Part shown: positions 1 through 7,390 of the stretch, piece by piece | Position numbering within the stretch: position 1 is the first letter of the stretch | How the letters are laid out: every line of letters starts with the position of its first letter | Assembly (NCBI GenBank): GCA_964576265.1 | Contig: CAZNVB010000163.1 | Coordinates: 1-12,703 of the forward strand | Length of the DNA stretch: 12,703 bases | From: CAZNVB01 sp964576265 | GTDB lineage: Bacteria > Acidobacteriota > Aminicenantia > Aminicenantales > UBA8522 | Direction: 5' to 3' | The notes under the pieces: model-generated | What the model was told of the DNA's origin: nothing | Database searches by the model: none | The model's input: only the letters and a program-made list of their open reading frames with translations | Translations under genes and position numbers: made by a program

Positions 1-732
1 GACACAGGCAAGCTTGGACCCGACGGCCCGGTGGACGATGAGCGAAGTGACCAGAGAATCCACCCCGCCGCTCAGACCGCAGATGACCCGGTCTTTGCCG
101 ACCAGCCGGCGAATTTCCTCGACTTTTTTGTCGATAAAAGATTTCATGCTCCATTCCGGCTTCAACCCGACCAGAGAGAAAAGGAAATTCGCCAGCACGG
201 CTTTCCCCTGATGGGTGTGGATGACTTCGGGATGGAACTGAACCCCGTACATCTTTCGTTCCGGCGATTCGATCACCGCGGCCCGGGTGTTGGCCGTCTT
301 GGCGGTGACGGCAAAACCAGGCGGCATTTTTTCCACCCGGTCGCCATGGCTCATCCAGACCTGACCGCGGTTCTTCAATCCTTCGAGCAGTCCGCTCCGG
401 GAAAGGATTTCCAAGCGGGCAAACCCGTACTCGCGCTTGGCCGACGGAGCCACTCGGCCTCCGAGAAGATGGGCCATGAGCTGGAGGCCGTAGCAGATCC
501 CGAGGACGGGAATCCCGAGGTCGAAAATTTCCGGCGATGGGAGGGGCGCGCCCGGTTCATAAACACTCCCCGGCCCGCCGGAGAGGATAAGAGCGGCGGG
601 CCTTTCTTTTTTGATCCGGGAAAGCGGCGTGTCGAAGGGGAAAATCTCGGAGTAAACACCGAGCTCGCGGACTTTGCGGGCGATAAGCTGGGTGTACTGC
701 GAGCCGAAATCGAGGACGAGGACTTTATTCAC
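1..732 (-). CDS. guaA: GMP synthase (glutamine-hydrolysing), N-terminal part
   Basis: GMP synthase converts XMP to GMP with ATP and glutamine, in cytoplasmic purine biosynthesis. The 244 visible codons begin with the typical VLVLDFGSQYTQLIARKVRE segment. The class I glutamine amidotransferase domain spans about residues 3-190. Its nucleophile is Cys80 in GICYGLQLM, and the His167/Glu169 pair lies in FHPEV. The ATP pyrophosphatase domain begins near residue 197, and its PP-loop SGGVDS is at 221-226. The C-terminal ATPase and dimerisation regions lie beyond the left edge. The GTG at 730-732 is chosen because family homology starts immediately after it and the upstream in-frame sequence shows no homology. 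No Shine-Dalgarno sequence is needed if the message is leaderless, as the promoter spacing suggests. It is divergent from the Smr gene. The identification is firm. Confidence 0.96.
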   Translation of the reverse strand, partial: MNKVLVLDFGSQYTQLIARKVRELGVYSEIFPFDTPLSRIKKERPAALILSGGPGSVYEPGAPLPSPEIFDLGIPVLGICYGLQLMAHLLGGRVAPSAKREYGFARLEILSRSGLLEGLKNRGQVWMSHGDRVEKMPPGFAVTAKTANTRAAVIESPERKMYGVQFHPEVIHTHQGKAVLANFLFSLVGLKPEWSMKSFIDKKVEEIRRLVGKDRVICGLSGGVDSLVTSLIVHRAVGSKLACV

Positions 733-738
733 CCACCG

Positions 739-767
739 ATTTTAGCAAATGCCTTCGGGGGACTCAA
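739..767 (-). promoter_or_regulatory. Sigma-70-type promoter of guaA, predicted leaderless
   Basis: Read on the minus strand, a TTGAGT -35 (762-767) is followed by a 17-bp spacer and a TAAAAT -10 (739-744). Conventional spacing puts the transcription start at 732, which is the G of the GTG start codon. The boxes and spacing are visible in the sequence. Promoter function and a leaderless transcript are inferred. Confidence 0.55.
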
Positions 768-813
768 GACTCATGAAGACGTCTTTTCTTTGATCCTCGA
801 CGTTATATGATCC

Positions 814-842
814 TGGAAACAATTCTCTCTTCTCGCTAAAAT
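814..842 (+). promoter_or_regulatory. Candidate promoter of the Smr-domain gene
   Basis: TGGAAA (814-819, four of six matches to the -35 consensus) is separated by 17 bp from TAAAAT (837-842). The predicted start is near 849, giving a leader of only about 8 nt before the ATG at 857. No Shine-Dalgarno sequence is visible. The -35 is weak, so this remains tentative. Confidence 0.4.
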
Positions 843-856
843 ATTTGACGAGCCGA

Positions 857-1138
857 ATGATGAACGGAGACGAGCCGGTCAGGATCCCGATCGACGGCGT
901 CCTCGACCTTCACGCATTTCGGGCCGAGCAGGTCAAGGATCTGGTCCCGGAATACCTTGAGGAGTGCCGCCGCCGGGGGATTTATGAAGTCCGCATCATC
1001 CACGGGAAAGGGACGGGGGCGCTTCGCCGGACCGTCCAGAGCCTGCTTGCCAGGAGTCCGATCGTAGCCGGCTTCAAGACCGCGGACCTCAGCGGAGGCG
1101 GATGGGGCGCGACCGAGGTCATCCTCCATAAGAAATAG
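857..1138 (+). CDS. Stand-alone Smr-domain protein
   Basis: This 93-residue protein is almost entirely one Smr (small MutS-related) domain. The domain motif LDLH is at residues 16-19, the HGKGTGALR loop is at 49-57, and the C-terminal GGGWGATEVILHK matches the end of the fold. The family includes DNA or RNA endonucleases and ribosome-associated nucleases, and the domain also occurs at the C-terminus of MutS2; the substrate of this protein cannot be read from sequence. ATG 857 (or ATG 860) is preferred over an in-frame TTG at 845, because the TTG lies upstream of the predicted transcription start and directly abuts the -10 box. The next gene is 118 bp away and has its own promoter, so the two need not form an operon. 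The family is clear but the role is not. Confidence 0.88.
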   Translation: MMNGDEPVRIPIDGVLDLHAFRAEQVKDLVPEYLEECRRRGIYEVRIIHGKGTGALRRTVQSLLARSPIVAGFKTADLSGGGWGATEVILHKK

Positions 1139-1204
1139 CCTGTCCCTCGGCTGAAATCCCGGTTCCGGAAAAAACCCAGAAAAAATTCGGGCCTGACGGC
1201 CGGC

Positions 1205-1220
1205 GCCCTCCGACGAGGGC
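1205..1220 (+). terminator. Small hairpin after the Smr gene, possible weak terminator
   Basis: GCCCTC and GAGGGC form a perfect 6-bp stem around a CGAC tetraloop. The bases that follow (TTGTCTCTC) are only moderately T-rich and also form the -35 of the next promoter. It may be a weak terminator or simply a small dyad next to that promoter. Confidence 0.3.
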
Positions 1221-1249
1221 TTGTCTCTCGGAATGATTTTGGGTATAGT
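1221..1249 (+). promoter_or_regulatory. Sigma-70-type promoter of the phosphoglycerate mutase gene
   Basis: A TTGTCT -35 (1221-1226), a 17-bp spacer and a TATAGT -10 (1244-1249) precede the gene. Transcription would start at about 1256-1257, which is the ATG itself, so the message is predicted to be leaderless. This also argues against the in-frame upstream starts at 1221, 1233 and 1248, which lie inside the promoter. Confidence 0.55.
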
Positions 1250-1256
1250 GAAGATC

Positions 1257-2459
1257 ATGGATTGGGAAAGATTGGCTCAAGAGCTGACGATCGCGACGCC
1301 GTCGAAAATTATTCTTCTCGTCATCGACGGTCTGGGCGATCTTCCCATCGAAGGACGAACTCCGCTCGAAAAAGCAAAGACGCCGAACCTCGACCGGCTG
1401 ACCCGAAGGGGCGTCTGCGGTCTGACCGACCCGGTCTCGCCGGGCATCACGCCCGGAAGCGGCCCGGCGCATCTCGCGCTCTTCGGCTATGACCCGCTTC
1501 GCTACCAGCTCGGCCGGGGCATCCTCGAGGCCCTTGGCTCAGGAGTCGAAGTCGGCAAGGAGGATCTCGTCGCCCGGGGAAATTACGCCACGTTGAAAGA
1601 CGGCTTGATCATCGACCGGAGAGCCGGGAGAATCCCGACCGAGGAGAACGAAAAGCTGTGCCGGAGGATCAACTCCGGGCTTAAGCCGCGGGAAGGCGTG
1701 GGGATCAGTCTTTATCCCGGAAAGGAACACCGTTTCGTGGCCAAGTTCAGCGGCCCGGGTCTCAGCGACGCCCTGACCGACGCGGACCCGCAAAAGGATC
1801 ATAAGCCGCCCGCGCCCACCCGGCCTCTCTCTCCGGATGCGGCGCGATCCGCCGAAATCGTCAACCGGTTTATGGACGAAGTCGCCTCGCTTCTCAGCGA
1901 CCGCGCGAACGCCAACGCCGTCCTGCTCCGCGGCTTCTCCAAGTTTCCGGCGCTTCCGACGATGGCCGATCTCTACAAGCTCAGGCCCGCCGCCGTGGCC
2001 AACTATCCGATGTACCGGGGTCTGGCCAGACTCCTGGGGATGAAAGTTCTGGAGACCGGGCCCGAAACAAACGATCTTTTTTCCGCCCTCGAATCCGGAT
2101 ACGGCGGGCACAACTTTTTCTACATCCATTATAAGAAAACGGACGCTGCGGGCGAGGACGGGAACTTCGAGGCCAAGGTCCGGGCGATCGAAGAGCTCGA
2201 TGCCTTTCTTCCCCGCCTTGAAGCTCTTCGTCCGGACGTCCTGGCGATCACGGCCGACCATTCGACTCCCTGTCTTCTCAGATCCCATTCCTGGCACCCC
2301 AACCCGTTTCTCATCGCTTCCCCAACGGCTTTTGCCGACGACGTCGCCGAGTTCTCCGAGAGGGCCTGCGGCCGGGGACATCTCGGACGGTTTCCCGCCC
2401 TCCAGGCGATGCCGCTCCTGCTCGCCCACGCCGGCAAGATGACGAAATACGGCGCCTGA
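1257..2459 (+). CDS. apgM: 2,3-bisphosphoglycerate-independent phosphoglycerate mutase, archaeal type
   Basis: The enzyme interconverts 3- and 2-phosphoglycerate in glycolysis and gluconeogenesis. It belongs to the archaeal-type branch (aPGAM) of the alkaline-phosphatase-like superfamily. The 400 residues match the family length. The first metal ligand Asp24 lies in LLVIDGLGD. The nucleophile is Ser68 in the PGSGPAHLALFGYDP segment. Probable metal ligands follow in HYKKTDAAGEDG (His291, Asp296, Asp301), in TADHSTP (Asp334, His335) and at His344 in RSHSWHPNP. PGSGP stands where many archaeal members have PGSDT. ATG 1257 is chosen because the -10 box ends 7 nt before it and the upstream in-frame starts fall inside the promoter. 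The gene sits 57 bp before the amidase cluster on the same strand, and a cotranscript with that cluster is possible. Confidence 0.9.
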   Translation: MDWERLAQELTIATPSKIILLVIDGLGDLPIEGRTPLEKAKTPNLDRLTRRGVCGLTDPVSPGITPGSGPAHLALFGYDPLRYQLGRGILEALGSGVEVGKEDLVARGNYATLKDGLIIDRRAGRIPTEENEKLCRRINSGLKPREGVGISLYPGKEHRFVAKFSGPGLSDALTDADPQKDHKPPAPTRPLSPDAARSAEIVNRFMDEVASLLSDRANANAVLLRGFSKFPALPTMADLYKLRPAAVANYPMYRGLARLLGMKVLETGPETNDLFSALESGYGGHNFFYIHYKKTDAAGEDGNFEAKVRAIEELDAFLPRLEALRPDVLAITADHSTPCLLRSHSWHPNPFLIASPTAFADDVAEFSERACGRGHLGRFPALQAMPLLLAHAGKMTKYGA

Positions 2460-2472
2460 GGCGGCAAAGGAA

Positions 2473-2501
2473 TGGATTATTTCTGACTATTTTTATATGA
2501 T
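2473..2501 (+). promoter_or_regulatory. Weak candidate promoter before the amidase gene
   Basis: The AT-rich stretch TTTTTATATGATAAG contains TATGAT (2496-2501), a good -10. At 17 bp upstream only TGGATT (2473-2478, three of six matches) is available as a -35. A start near 2508 would give a leader of about 9 nt before the GTG at 2517. Read-through from the mutase gene is an alternative. Confidence 0.3.
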
Positions 2502-2516
2502 AAGTCGGAATTAACC

Positions 2517-3710
2517 GTGTTTCGTCCGTGTCCGAGCTCGATCGTCGTTTGCGCTTGGTGCACGCTCGCCCCTTTTCTCCTCGCTCAGGAGCCGACCGTC
2601 GAAGTCTATAACCTGCGGAGCTACACGCATCCGACCCACACCCGCATCGTCGTCGACATCGGAAGCCAGAGAAATTTCATCTCGGCCGAGCTCAAGAATC
2701 CCGATCGGATCTATGTCGATATTCACCGCGCCCGGCTGAATCCGATTCTCCACGGCAAGGCCTATCCGGCCCGGTGCGATTATCTCAAAGAGGTCCGCGT
2801 GGCTCAGAGAACGCCGACCATCGTCCGCGTCGTCGTCGAACTCGACATGGCCAAAGTGGAGCGTTACCAGATCTTTCCCCTCTTTGATCCGTTCCGGGTA
2901 GTGATCGACATCTTTCCCCGGGAGCCCGCCGCGGGAACGTCTCCGCAGTCAGAGGCCACGCCGGCTGAGAAACAGCCTCAGCCTCCCGAGCCGACGCCTC
3001 TCGGCTACAGCATGGCCCGCCAGCTCGGCCTGGGCGTCAAGACCATCGTCCTCGACCCCGGACACGGAGGAGAAGATCCGGGAGCCGTCAGCCGCAAAGG
3101 CCAAAAAGAAAAGGATATCGCCCTCGCCGTGGCCTTGGAACTCCGCGACCTGCTGATCAAGGAAAAAGCCCTGGAGGTCGTCCTGACCCGCGAGTCGGAC
3201 ATCTCCCTTCCTCTCGAGAACCGGACCGTCATCGCCAACCAGAAAAAGGCAGACCTCTTCATCTCGATCCACGCCAACGCTCACCGCAACCGGAAGCGCA
3301 AAGGGATCGAAACCTTTTATCTGAACTTCAGCCCCGACGCGCAGGTCAACGAAATCGCCGCCCAGGAAAATGCGACTTCGACCAAGACGATCGGCGAGAT
3401 GGAAGAAACCCTCAAGAAAATCGTCCGCAACAGCAAGATCATTGAATCCCGGGATCTGGCTGAACGAATCCAGAAAAATCTGGTACAATCATTATCTCAA
3501 CATTACAGCGGCGTGGAAAGCTTAGGCGTCAAAGGCGGCCCTTTCTGGGTCCTGATCGGCGGCGAAATGCCCTCGGTTCTGGTCGAGATCTCTCATCTGA
3601 GCAACGCGCTCGAAGAGGAGAGGCTTCGCAGCCCCGCCTACCGCCGGCAGATCGCCCGGGGCATCTTCGAAGGGATCGTCGATTACAGGCGCTCTTTAGG
3701 AAAGGAATAA
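2517..3710 (+). CDS. N-acetylmuramoyl-L-alanine amidase with AMIN domain
   Basis: This is a periplasmic zinc amidase that cuts the bond between N-acetylmuramic acid and the stem peptide, a reaction used in daughter-cell separation and wall turnover. The 397 residues begin with a short hydrophobic signal sequence (about 1-24, ending LLAQ). An AMIN domain for septal or envelope targeting follows (about 27-135), then a Pro/Glu-rich linker (about 136-163), then Amidase_3 (about 174-393). Zinc ligands are His183 in LDPGHGG, Glu198 in KEKD and His252 in SIHAN; the catalytic Glu357 lies in VLVEISHLSN. An insert around residues 272-325 sits where AmiC-type enzymes carry a regulatory helix, so activator control is possible. 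GTG 2517 is used because an in-frame stop lies at 2484-2486 and no ATG is available near the signal sequence. The gene is the first of a tight three-gene cluster. Confidence 0.93.
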   Translation: MFRPCPSSIVVCAWCTLAPFLLAQEPTVEVYNLRSYTHPTHTRIVVDIGSQRNFISAELKNPDRIYVDIHRARLNPILHGKAYPARCDYLKEVRVAQRTPTIVRVVVELDMAKVERYQIFPLFDPFRVVIDIFPREPAAGTSPQSEATPAEKQPQPPEPTPLGYSMARQLGLGVKTIVLDPGHGGEDPGAVSRKGQKEKDIALAVALELRDLLIKEKALEVVLTRESDISLPLENRTVIANQKKADLFISIHANAHRNRKRKGIETFYLNFSPDAQVNEIAAQENATSTKTIGEMEETLKKIVRNSKIIESRDLAERIQKNLVQSLSQHYSGVESLGVKGGPFWVLIGGEMPSVLVEISHLSNALEEERLRSPAYRRQIARGIFEGIVDYRRSLGKE

Positions 3711-3715
3711 GACCG

Positions 3716-4603
3716 ATGGACAGGCGCGAGTTTATCCGCAATCTGATCTTGGGAAGCGCAGGCCTGCGTTTCGGTCCGGATCTTTTTAGCTCGACGAAAA
3801 GTTTTCCCGACATGGCCGTCGTCCAGGGAGAATCGCCGGCCGCGCTCGCCAAAGAGGCCGTCGCTGCGCTCGGAGGAATCGGACGCTTCGTCGCCCGCGG
3901 CGACCGGGTCATGATCAAGCCGAATATCGGCTGGGACAGGACGCCGGAGCTTGCGGCAACGACCAACCCCGAGGTGGTGAGAGCGCTCGTCGAACTCTGC
4001 TTTGAGGCGGGCGCGAAAGAAGTCACGGTCATGGACAATACGACGAACCAAGCCCAGCGCTGCTATGCCCGCTCCGGGATCGCCGAAGCGGCCAAGACGG
4101 CCGGGGCCAAGGTCCCGTTCGTCAATTCCTTCCGCTTAAAAAAGATGCCCCTCAAAGGCGAATGGCTGAAGGAATGGGACGTGTTCACCGACTTCGTCGA
4201 GGCGGACAAGCTGATCAACGTGCCGATCGTCAAGCACCACAGCCTCTCCCGGCTGACCCTGGGAATGAAGAACTGGCTCGGGGCCATCGGCGGACCTCGC
4301 AATCAGCTTCATCAGAAACTCGACGAAGCCATGGTCGACCTGGCGGCCTTTTTCCGGCCTCAGTTGACGGTTCTCGACGCCTATCGCATTCTGACCAGGA
4401 ACGGACCCCAAGGAGGACGATTGTCCGACGTCAAGCTTCTGAAGACGGTGGCCGCGACCGCCGATCCCGTGGCCGCCGACACACTGGGAGCGAGTTATCT
4501 CGAGCTCATCCCGTCGGAGCTTCCCTATCTCGGGCTGGCCAACAAGCGAGGCCTGGGCGAGATCGACCTGGAGAAACTGACGATTGAAAAAAGAACGGTC
4601 TAA
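3716..4603 (+). CDS. DUF362-domain protein with Tat signal
   Basis: This 295-residue protein starts with MDRREFIRNLILGSAG, a twin-arginine signal (RREF at 3-6 followed by a hydrophobic stretch). It is therefore probably exported folded, possibly with a cofactor. The rest matches DUF362: VMIKPNIGWD (65-74), the Asn-Pro-Glu-Val segment (84-87), and VPIVKHHSLSRLTLGMKN (169-186). No cysteine-rich ferredoxin motif is present in this protein; the iron-sulfur clusters are in the next gene. The function of DUF362 is not established. The start is clear: ATG 3716 follows AGGAAAGGAA, which overlaps the amidase stop, and only 5 bp separate the genes. The 3' end overlaps the polyferredoxin gene by 20 nt, which suggests translational coupling and a joint redox role. 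Confidence 0.88.
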   Translation: MDRREFIRNLILGSAGLRFGPDLFSSTKSFPDMAVVQGESPAALAKEAVAALGGIGRFVARGDRVMIKPNIGWDRTPELAATTNPEVVRALVELCFEAGAKEVTVMDNTTNQAQRCYARSGIAEAAKTAGAKVPFVNSFRLKKMPLKGEWLKEWDVFTDFVEADKLINVPIVKHHSLSRLTLGMKNWLGAIGGPRNQLHQKLDEAMVDLAAFFRPQLTVLDAYRILTRNGPQGGRLSDVKLLKTVAATADPVAADTLGASYLELIPSELPYLGLANKRGLGEIDLEKLTIEKRTV

Positions 4604-6197
4604 AAAGTATCGGACACTCCAGACGCTGCGCATCGTCAGCCAGGCTGTCTTTTTCGGCCTGTTTCTCTATCTTCTTTTCGGCACGCGTTTCAGCGGGCAA
4701 GACTACATCGGCCGGGTAGAGATTTTTTTCCATTTCGACCCTTTGCTTGCCGTCGCCACCGCCATCGCCTCGCGGGCGATCTTCGCCTCGTTCATCCTGG
4801 CCGCCGTCACCATCGTCGTGACCCTGGTCGCCGGGCGTTACATCTGCGGCTGGGTCTGTCCTCTCGGCGCCGTCCATCAATTCTTTTCCTTTCTCTTCAA
4901 AAAAACACGCTGGCTGAAGCCGAAAAAGGACGAAAAAGGCCGAGCCCGGCTGGCCTGGAAATATTACCTTCTTCTTTTCGTCCTTATCGGGAGCGTCTTC
5001 GCCGTGGACCTCGTCGGCATCGCCGACCCGCTGTCGTTTCTCTACCGTTCGTTCGTCACCGGAATCGTCCCCGGATTCGCCCGCGCTGGAGCCGCCTTTA
5101 CGGGCCTTCTCTACGGAGCCGGGGTTTCCTCGATCGGCGACTCACTGGCTCAGTTCCTCAGCACCTTGGCTCTCAACCCAATATTCCAGCAGGGATTCTT
5201 CATCAGCCTCCTTTTTATCGCCGCCGTGCTTCTCAACATCTTCCGAGAGCGATTCTGGTGCCGTTATCTCTGCCCGGCGGGCGCAATGCTCGGCCTAACG
5301 GCACGCTGGAACATCGGCAAGGTCCGGATCGATATGGAAAAGTGTATCCAATGCAACCTCTGCACGCTCCACTGCCAGACCCAGGCCGATCCGTATCCGA
5401 ACGAGGGGTGGCGGAGCTCGGAGTGCGTTTATTGCTATACCTGCGCGGCGATCTGCCCGACGGCCGCCGTTTCTTTTCCGGTCAAGGCCGCGCCGGAAAA
5501 GATCGAGACCGTCAACTTATCGCGCCGCAAGCTCATCCTGACCTCGGCGCTGGCCGCCGTCAGCGCTCCGTTCTTCAAGATTACGCCGGCCGGAAAGCGG
5601 GCGGCGGCCAAACTCATCCGGCCGCCGGGGGCTCTGCCCGAGCCGAAGTTCCTGACAAAATGCGTCAAGTGCGGCGAGTGCATGAAAGCCTGTCCGACGA
5701 ACGCCCTGCAACCGGCTCTCGGCGAGGCGGGCCCGGAGGGCATCTGGACGCCCGTTCTCGTCCCCCGCATCGGCTATTGCGAATATTACTGCTCGCTCTG
5801 CAGCCAGGTCTGTCCGACGGGAGCGATCAAAGAATTGGCCATCGAAGAAAAAACCAGGGTTAGAATCGGGACAGCCTGGGTCAATAAAAGCCGCTGCATC
5901 CCGTACGTCCTCGGGTCGCCGTGCATCGTCTGCGAGGAGCACTGCCCGACTTCACCCAAGGCGATTAAGCTGGTGAAAACGGAGGTCCATCTCCCCGACG
6001 GTACCGTCCAAGCGCCGCTCGCGCCGGTCATCGATTTGGACCTGTGCATCGGCTGCGGCATCTGTGAGAACAAATGCCCGGTGGTGGACGACCCGGCGAT
6101 CTATGTGACGAGCGTCGGCGAGACGCGGTCGGAGAAAAACCGCCTCCTCCTCGAGATCATCAAGCCCACGCCGCCAGCCACGGGTCTATTGACCTGA
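4584..6197 (+). CDS. NapH/NapG-like fused membrane polyferredoxin
   Basis: This 537-residue electron-transfer membrane protein joins two modules that are usually separate. Residues about 1-300 resemble NapH. They contain several membrane helices (about 14-33, 66-86, 126-146, 203-221), the paired CxxxCP motifs ICGWVCP (88-92) and WCRYLCP (226-230), and two 4Fe-4S motifs (Cys254/257/260/264 and Cys281/284/287/291). Residues about 311-537 resemble NapG/MauM, starting with an internal twin-arginine-like SRRKLILTSALAAVSA. Four cluster motifs follow: Cys360/363/366/370, Cys399/403/406/410, Cys438/447/450/454 and Cys488/491/494/498. It probably passes quinol-derived electrons toward a periplasmic partner. 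TTG 4584 is required by an in-frame TGA at 4578, and GGAG lies 10 nt upstream inside the DUF362 gene. No nitrate reductase gene is nearby, so the DUF362 protein is the likeliest partner, by inference. Confidence 0.9.
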   Translation: MKKERSKKYRTLQTLRIVSQAVFFGLFLYLLFGTRFSGQDYIGRVEIFFHFDPLLAVATAIASRAIFASFILAAVTIVVTLVAGRYICGWVCPLGAVHQFFSFLFKKTRWLKPKKDEKGRARLAWKYYLLLFVLIGSVFAVDLVGIADPLSFLYRSFVTGIVPGFARAGAAFTGLLYGAGVSSIGDSLAQFLSTLALNPIFQQGFFISLLFIAAVLLNIFRERFWCRYLCPAGAMLGLTARWNIGKVRIDMEKCIQCNLCTLHCQTQADPYPNEGWRSSECVYCYTCAAICPTAAVSFPVKAAPEKIETVNLSRRKLILTSALAAVSAPFFKITPAGKRAAAKLIRPPGALPEPKFLTKCVKCGECMKACPTNALQPALGEAGPEGIWTPVLVPRIGYCEYYCSLCSQVCPTGAIKELAIEEKTRVRIGTAWVNKSRCIPYVLGSPCIVCEEHCPTSPKAIKLVKTEVHLPDGTVQAPLAPVIDLDLCIGCGICENKCPVVDDPAIYVTSVGETRSEKNRLLLEIIKPTPPATGLLT

Positions 6198-6236
6198 ATT
6201 CGTTAGAAAAAACCCATTTTCGTATGGACATTTCGG

Positions 6237-7286
6237 CTAACTGACGGCCGGCTCGAGGAGCTGGATCGTCCCCTTTTCCGCGTCGATCCGCGCCTCGACG
6301 CCGACCGGCAGGGTGAACTTCATCGGGATGTGGCCGATCATCGAGCCGAACCAGGCGGGAATGCCGAGGGGTTTGATGTGGTCGTCGAGGACCTGTTCGA
6401 GGGTCAGCGATCCGTATCCCTCGCCGGGCCCGCAGTCGGTGCAGCTGCCGAAAATGAACCCTTTGGCCTGGGCCAGAACTCCGGCCAGCTTGAGATGGGT
6501 GAGCAGGCGATCGACCCGGTAAATCTCCTCGTTGACGTCCTCGACAAAAAGGAGGGCGTTCTTCCACGGCGGCGTATATTCGGTGCCGAGGAGCGCGGAA
6601 ATAATCGACAGACAGCCGCCCTTCAGGATACCGGTCGCGGCTCCGGGAGTAATGGTCTGGACTCGGTTCTCGCGCGGCGTCAGCCGGTCGCCGGCGTCGA
6701 TCGGATTTTGCATCGTGACCGCCTCGGCGTCCATGATGATCCGGCGAAAATAACCGGCGGTAAAAGAGTTCCAGGCGTCGAGCCCGATCGGGCCGTGGAA
6801 GGTCACCAACCCCGTCTTGGCGTGGATGGCCAGGAGAAGGGCGGTGATATCGCTGTAGCCGATCAGGACTTTGGGATTCTTGCGGATCATCTCATAATCG
6901 AGAAAAGGCAGCATCCGCGCGCATCCCCAGCCGCCCTTCATGGCGACGATCCCGGCGACTTCCGGGTCGGCGAATTGAGCCGTCAGGTCGGCGGCCCGGT
7001 CCTCGTCTTTGCCGCCCAAATAACCATAGCGGTCGAGGAGGTGAGCGCCGAACTTTACCTTAAATCCCAGCGCTTCCATATTTTCTTTGACGATGGTCAC
7101 TTCGAAGCGGGTGGCGGTGGCGCCCGAAGGACTGACCAGGGCGACCGTGTCGCCGGGTTTCAACCTCTTCGGCTTTTGAACTTCGGGGGGCTCCGTCTTG
7201 GTCCGGACCGAAGTCAGAGAATCTCGCGCTATCCCCCAAGCTAGACATGAAAAACCGGCGGCCCCTAAAAAGTTTCGTCTTTTCAT
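6237..7286 (-). CDS. LD-carboxypeptidase, family S66, with Tat-type signal
   Basis: This serine peptidase family releases the terminal D-alanine from muropeptide tetrapeptides (LdcA) or cleaves related L-D-type or asymmetric amide bonds (MccF). The 349 residues start with MKRRNFLGAAG, a twin-arginine-type signal, and the mature domain begins near residue 40 (RLKPGDTVALVSPSG). The catalytic triad is Ser145 in GYSD, Glu249 in LFVEDVNEE and His319 in IGHIP, with spacing close to that of LdcA. The GGWGCAR turn at 118-124 is also conserved. LdcA itself is cytoplasmic, so the export signal is notable. The start ATG (7284-7286) has a strong GGGAGGTAAAG ribosome site just upstream. The gene ends 39 bp from the convergent polyferredoxin gene, and no obvious terminator lies between them. 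It follows the large repeat gene by 104 bp, so cotranscription is possible. Confidence 0.9.
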   Translation of the reverse strand: MKRRNFLGAAGFSCLAWGIARDSLTSVRTKTEPPEVQKPKRLKPGDTVALVSPSGATATRFEVTIVKENMEALGFKVKFGAHLLDRYGYLGGKDEDRAADLTAQFADPEVAGIVAMKGGWGCARMLPFLDYEMIRKNPKVLIGYSDITALLLAIHAKTGLVTFHGPIGLDAWNSFTAGYFRRIIMDAEAVTMQNPIDAGDRLTPRENRVQTITPGAATGILKGGCLSIISALLGTEYTPPWKNALLFVEDVNEEIYRVDRLLTHLKLAGVLAQAKGFIFGSCTDCGPGEGYGSLTLEQVLDDHIKPLGIPAWFGSMIGHIPMKFTLPVGVEARIDAEKGTIQLLEPAVS

Positions 7287-7390
7287 CCTTTACCTCCCGC
7301 GTTATTCCCGGCCCGCATGATCAAGCGGAATTCTACACCGAGGAGGCCGGCGGAAGGAATCGACTCTGCTTCTCGAACGACCGTCGGGGT

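Noticed and set aside
31..810. 259-codon plus-strand open frame
   Set aside because: It lies antisense to guaA, which shows unmistakable active-site motifs; the plus-strand product has no recognisable domain.
1539..2429. 296-codon minus-strand open frame
   Set aside because: It is antisense to the phosphoglycerate mutase and is a by-product of high GC codon use.
6198..6236. Possible bidirectional terminator between the convergent genes
   Set aside because: Only 39 bp are present. There is an A-run, but no inverted repeat of useful length could be found.
6330..7244. 304-codon plus-strand open frame
   Set aside because: It is antisense to the LD-carboxypeptidase, which has a full catalytic triad and a strong ribosome site.
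7330..7335. TAGAAT as a -10 for a separate LD-carboxypeptidase promoter
   Set aside because: No acceptable -35 lies 16-18 bp upstream, so read-through from the large gene is equally likely.
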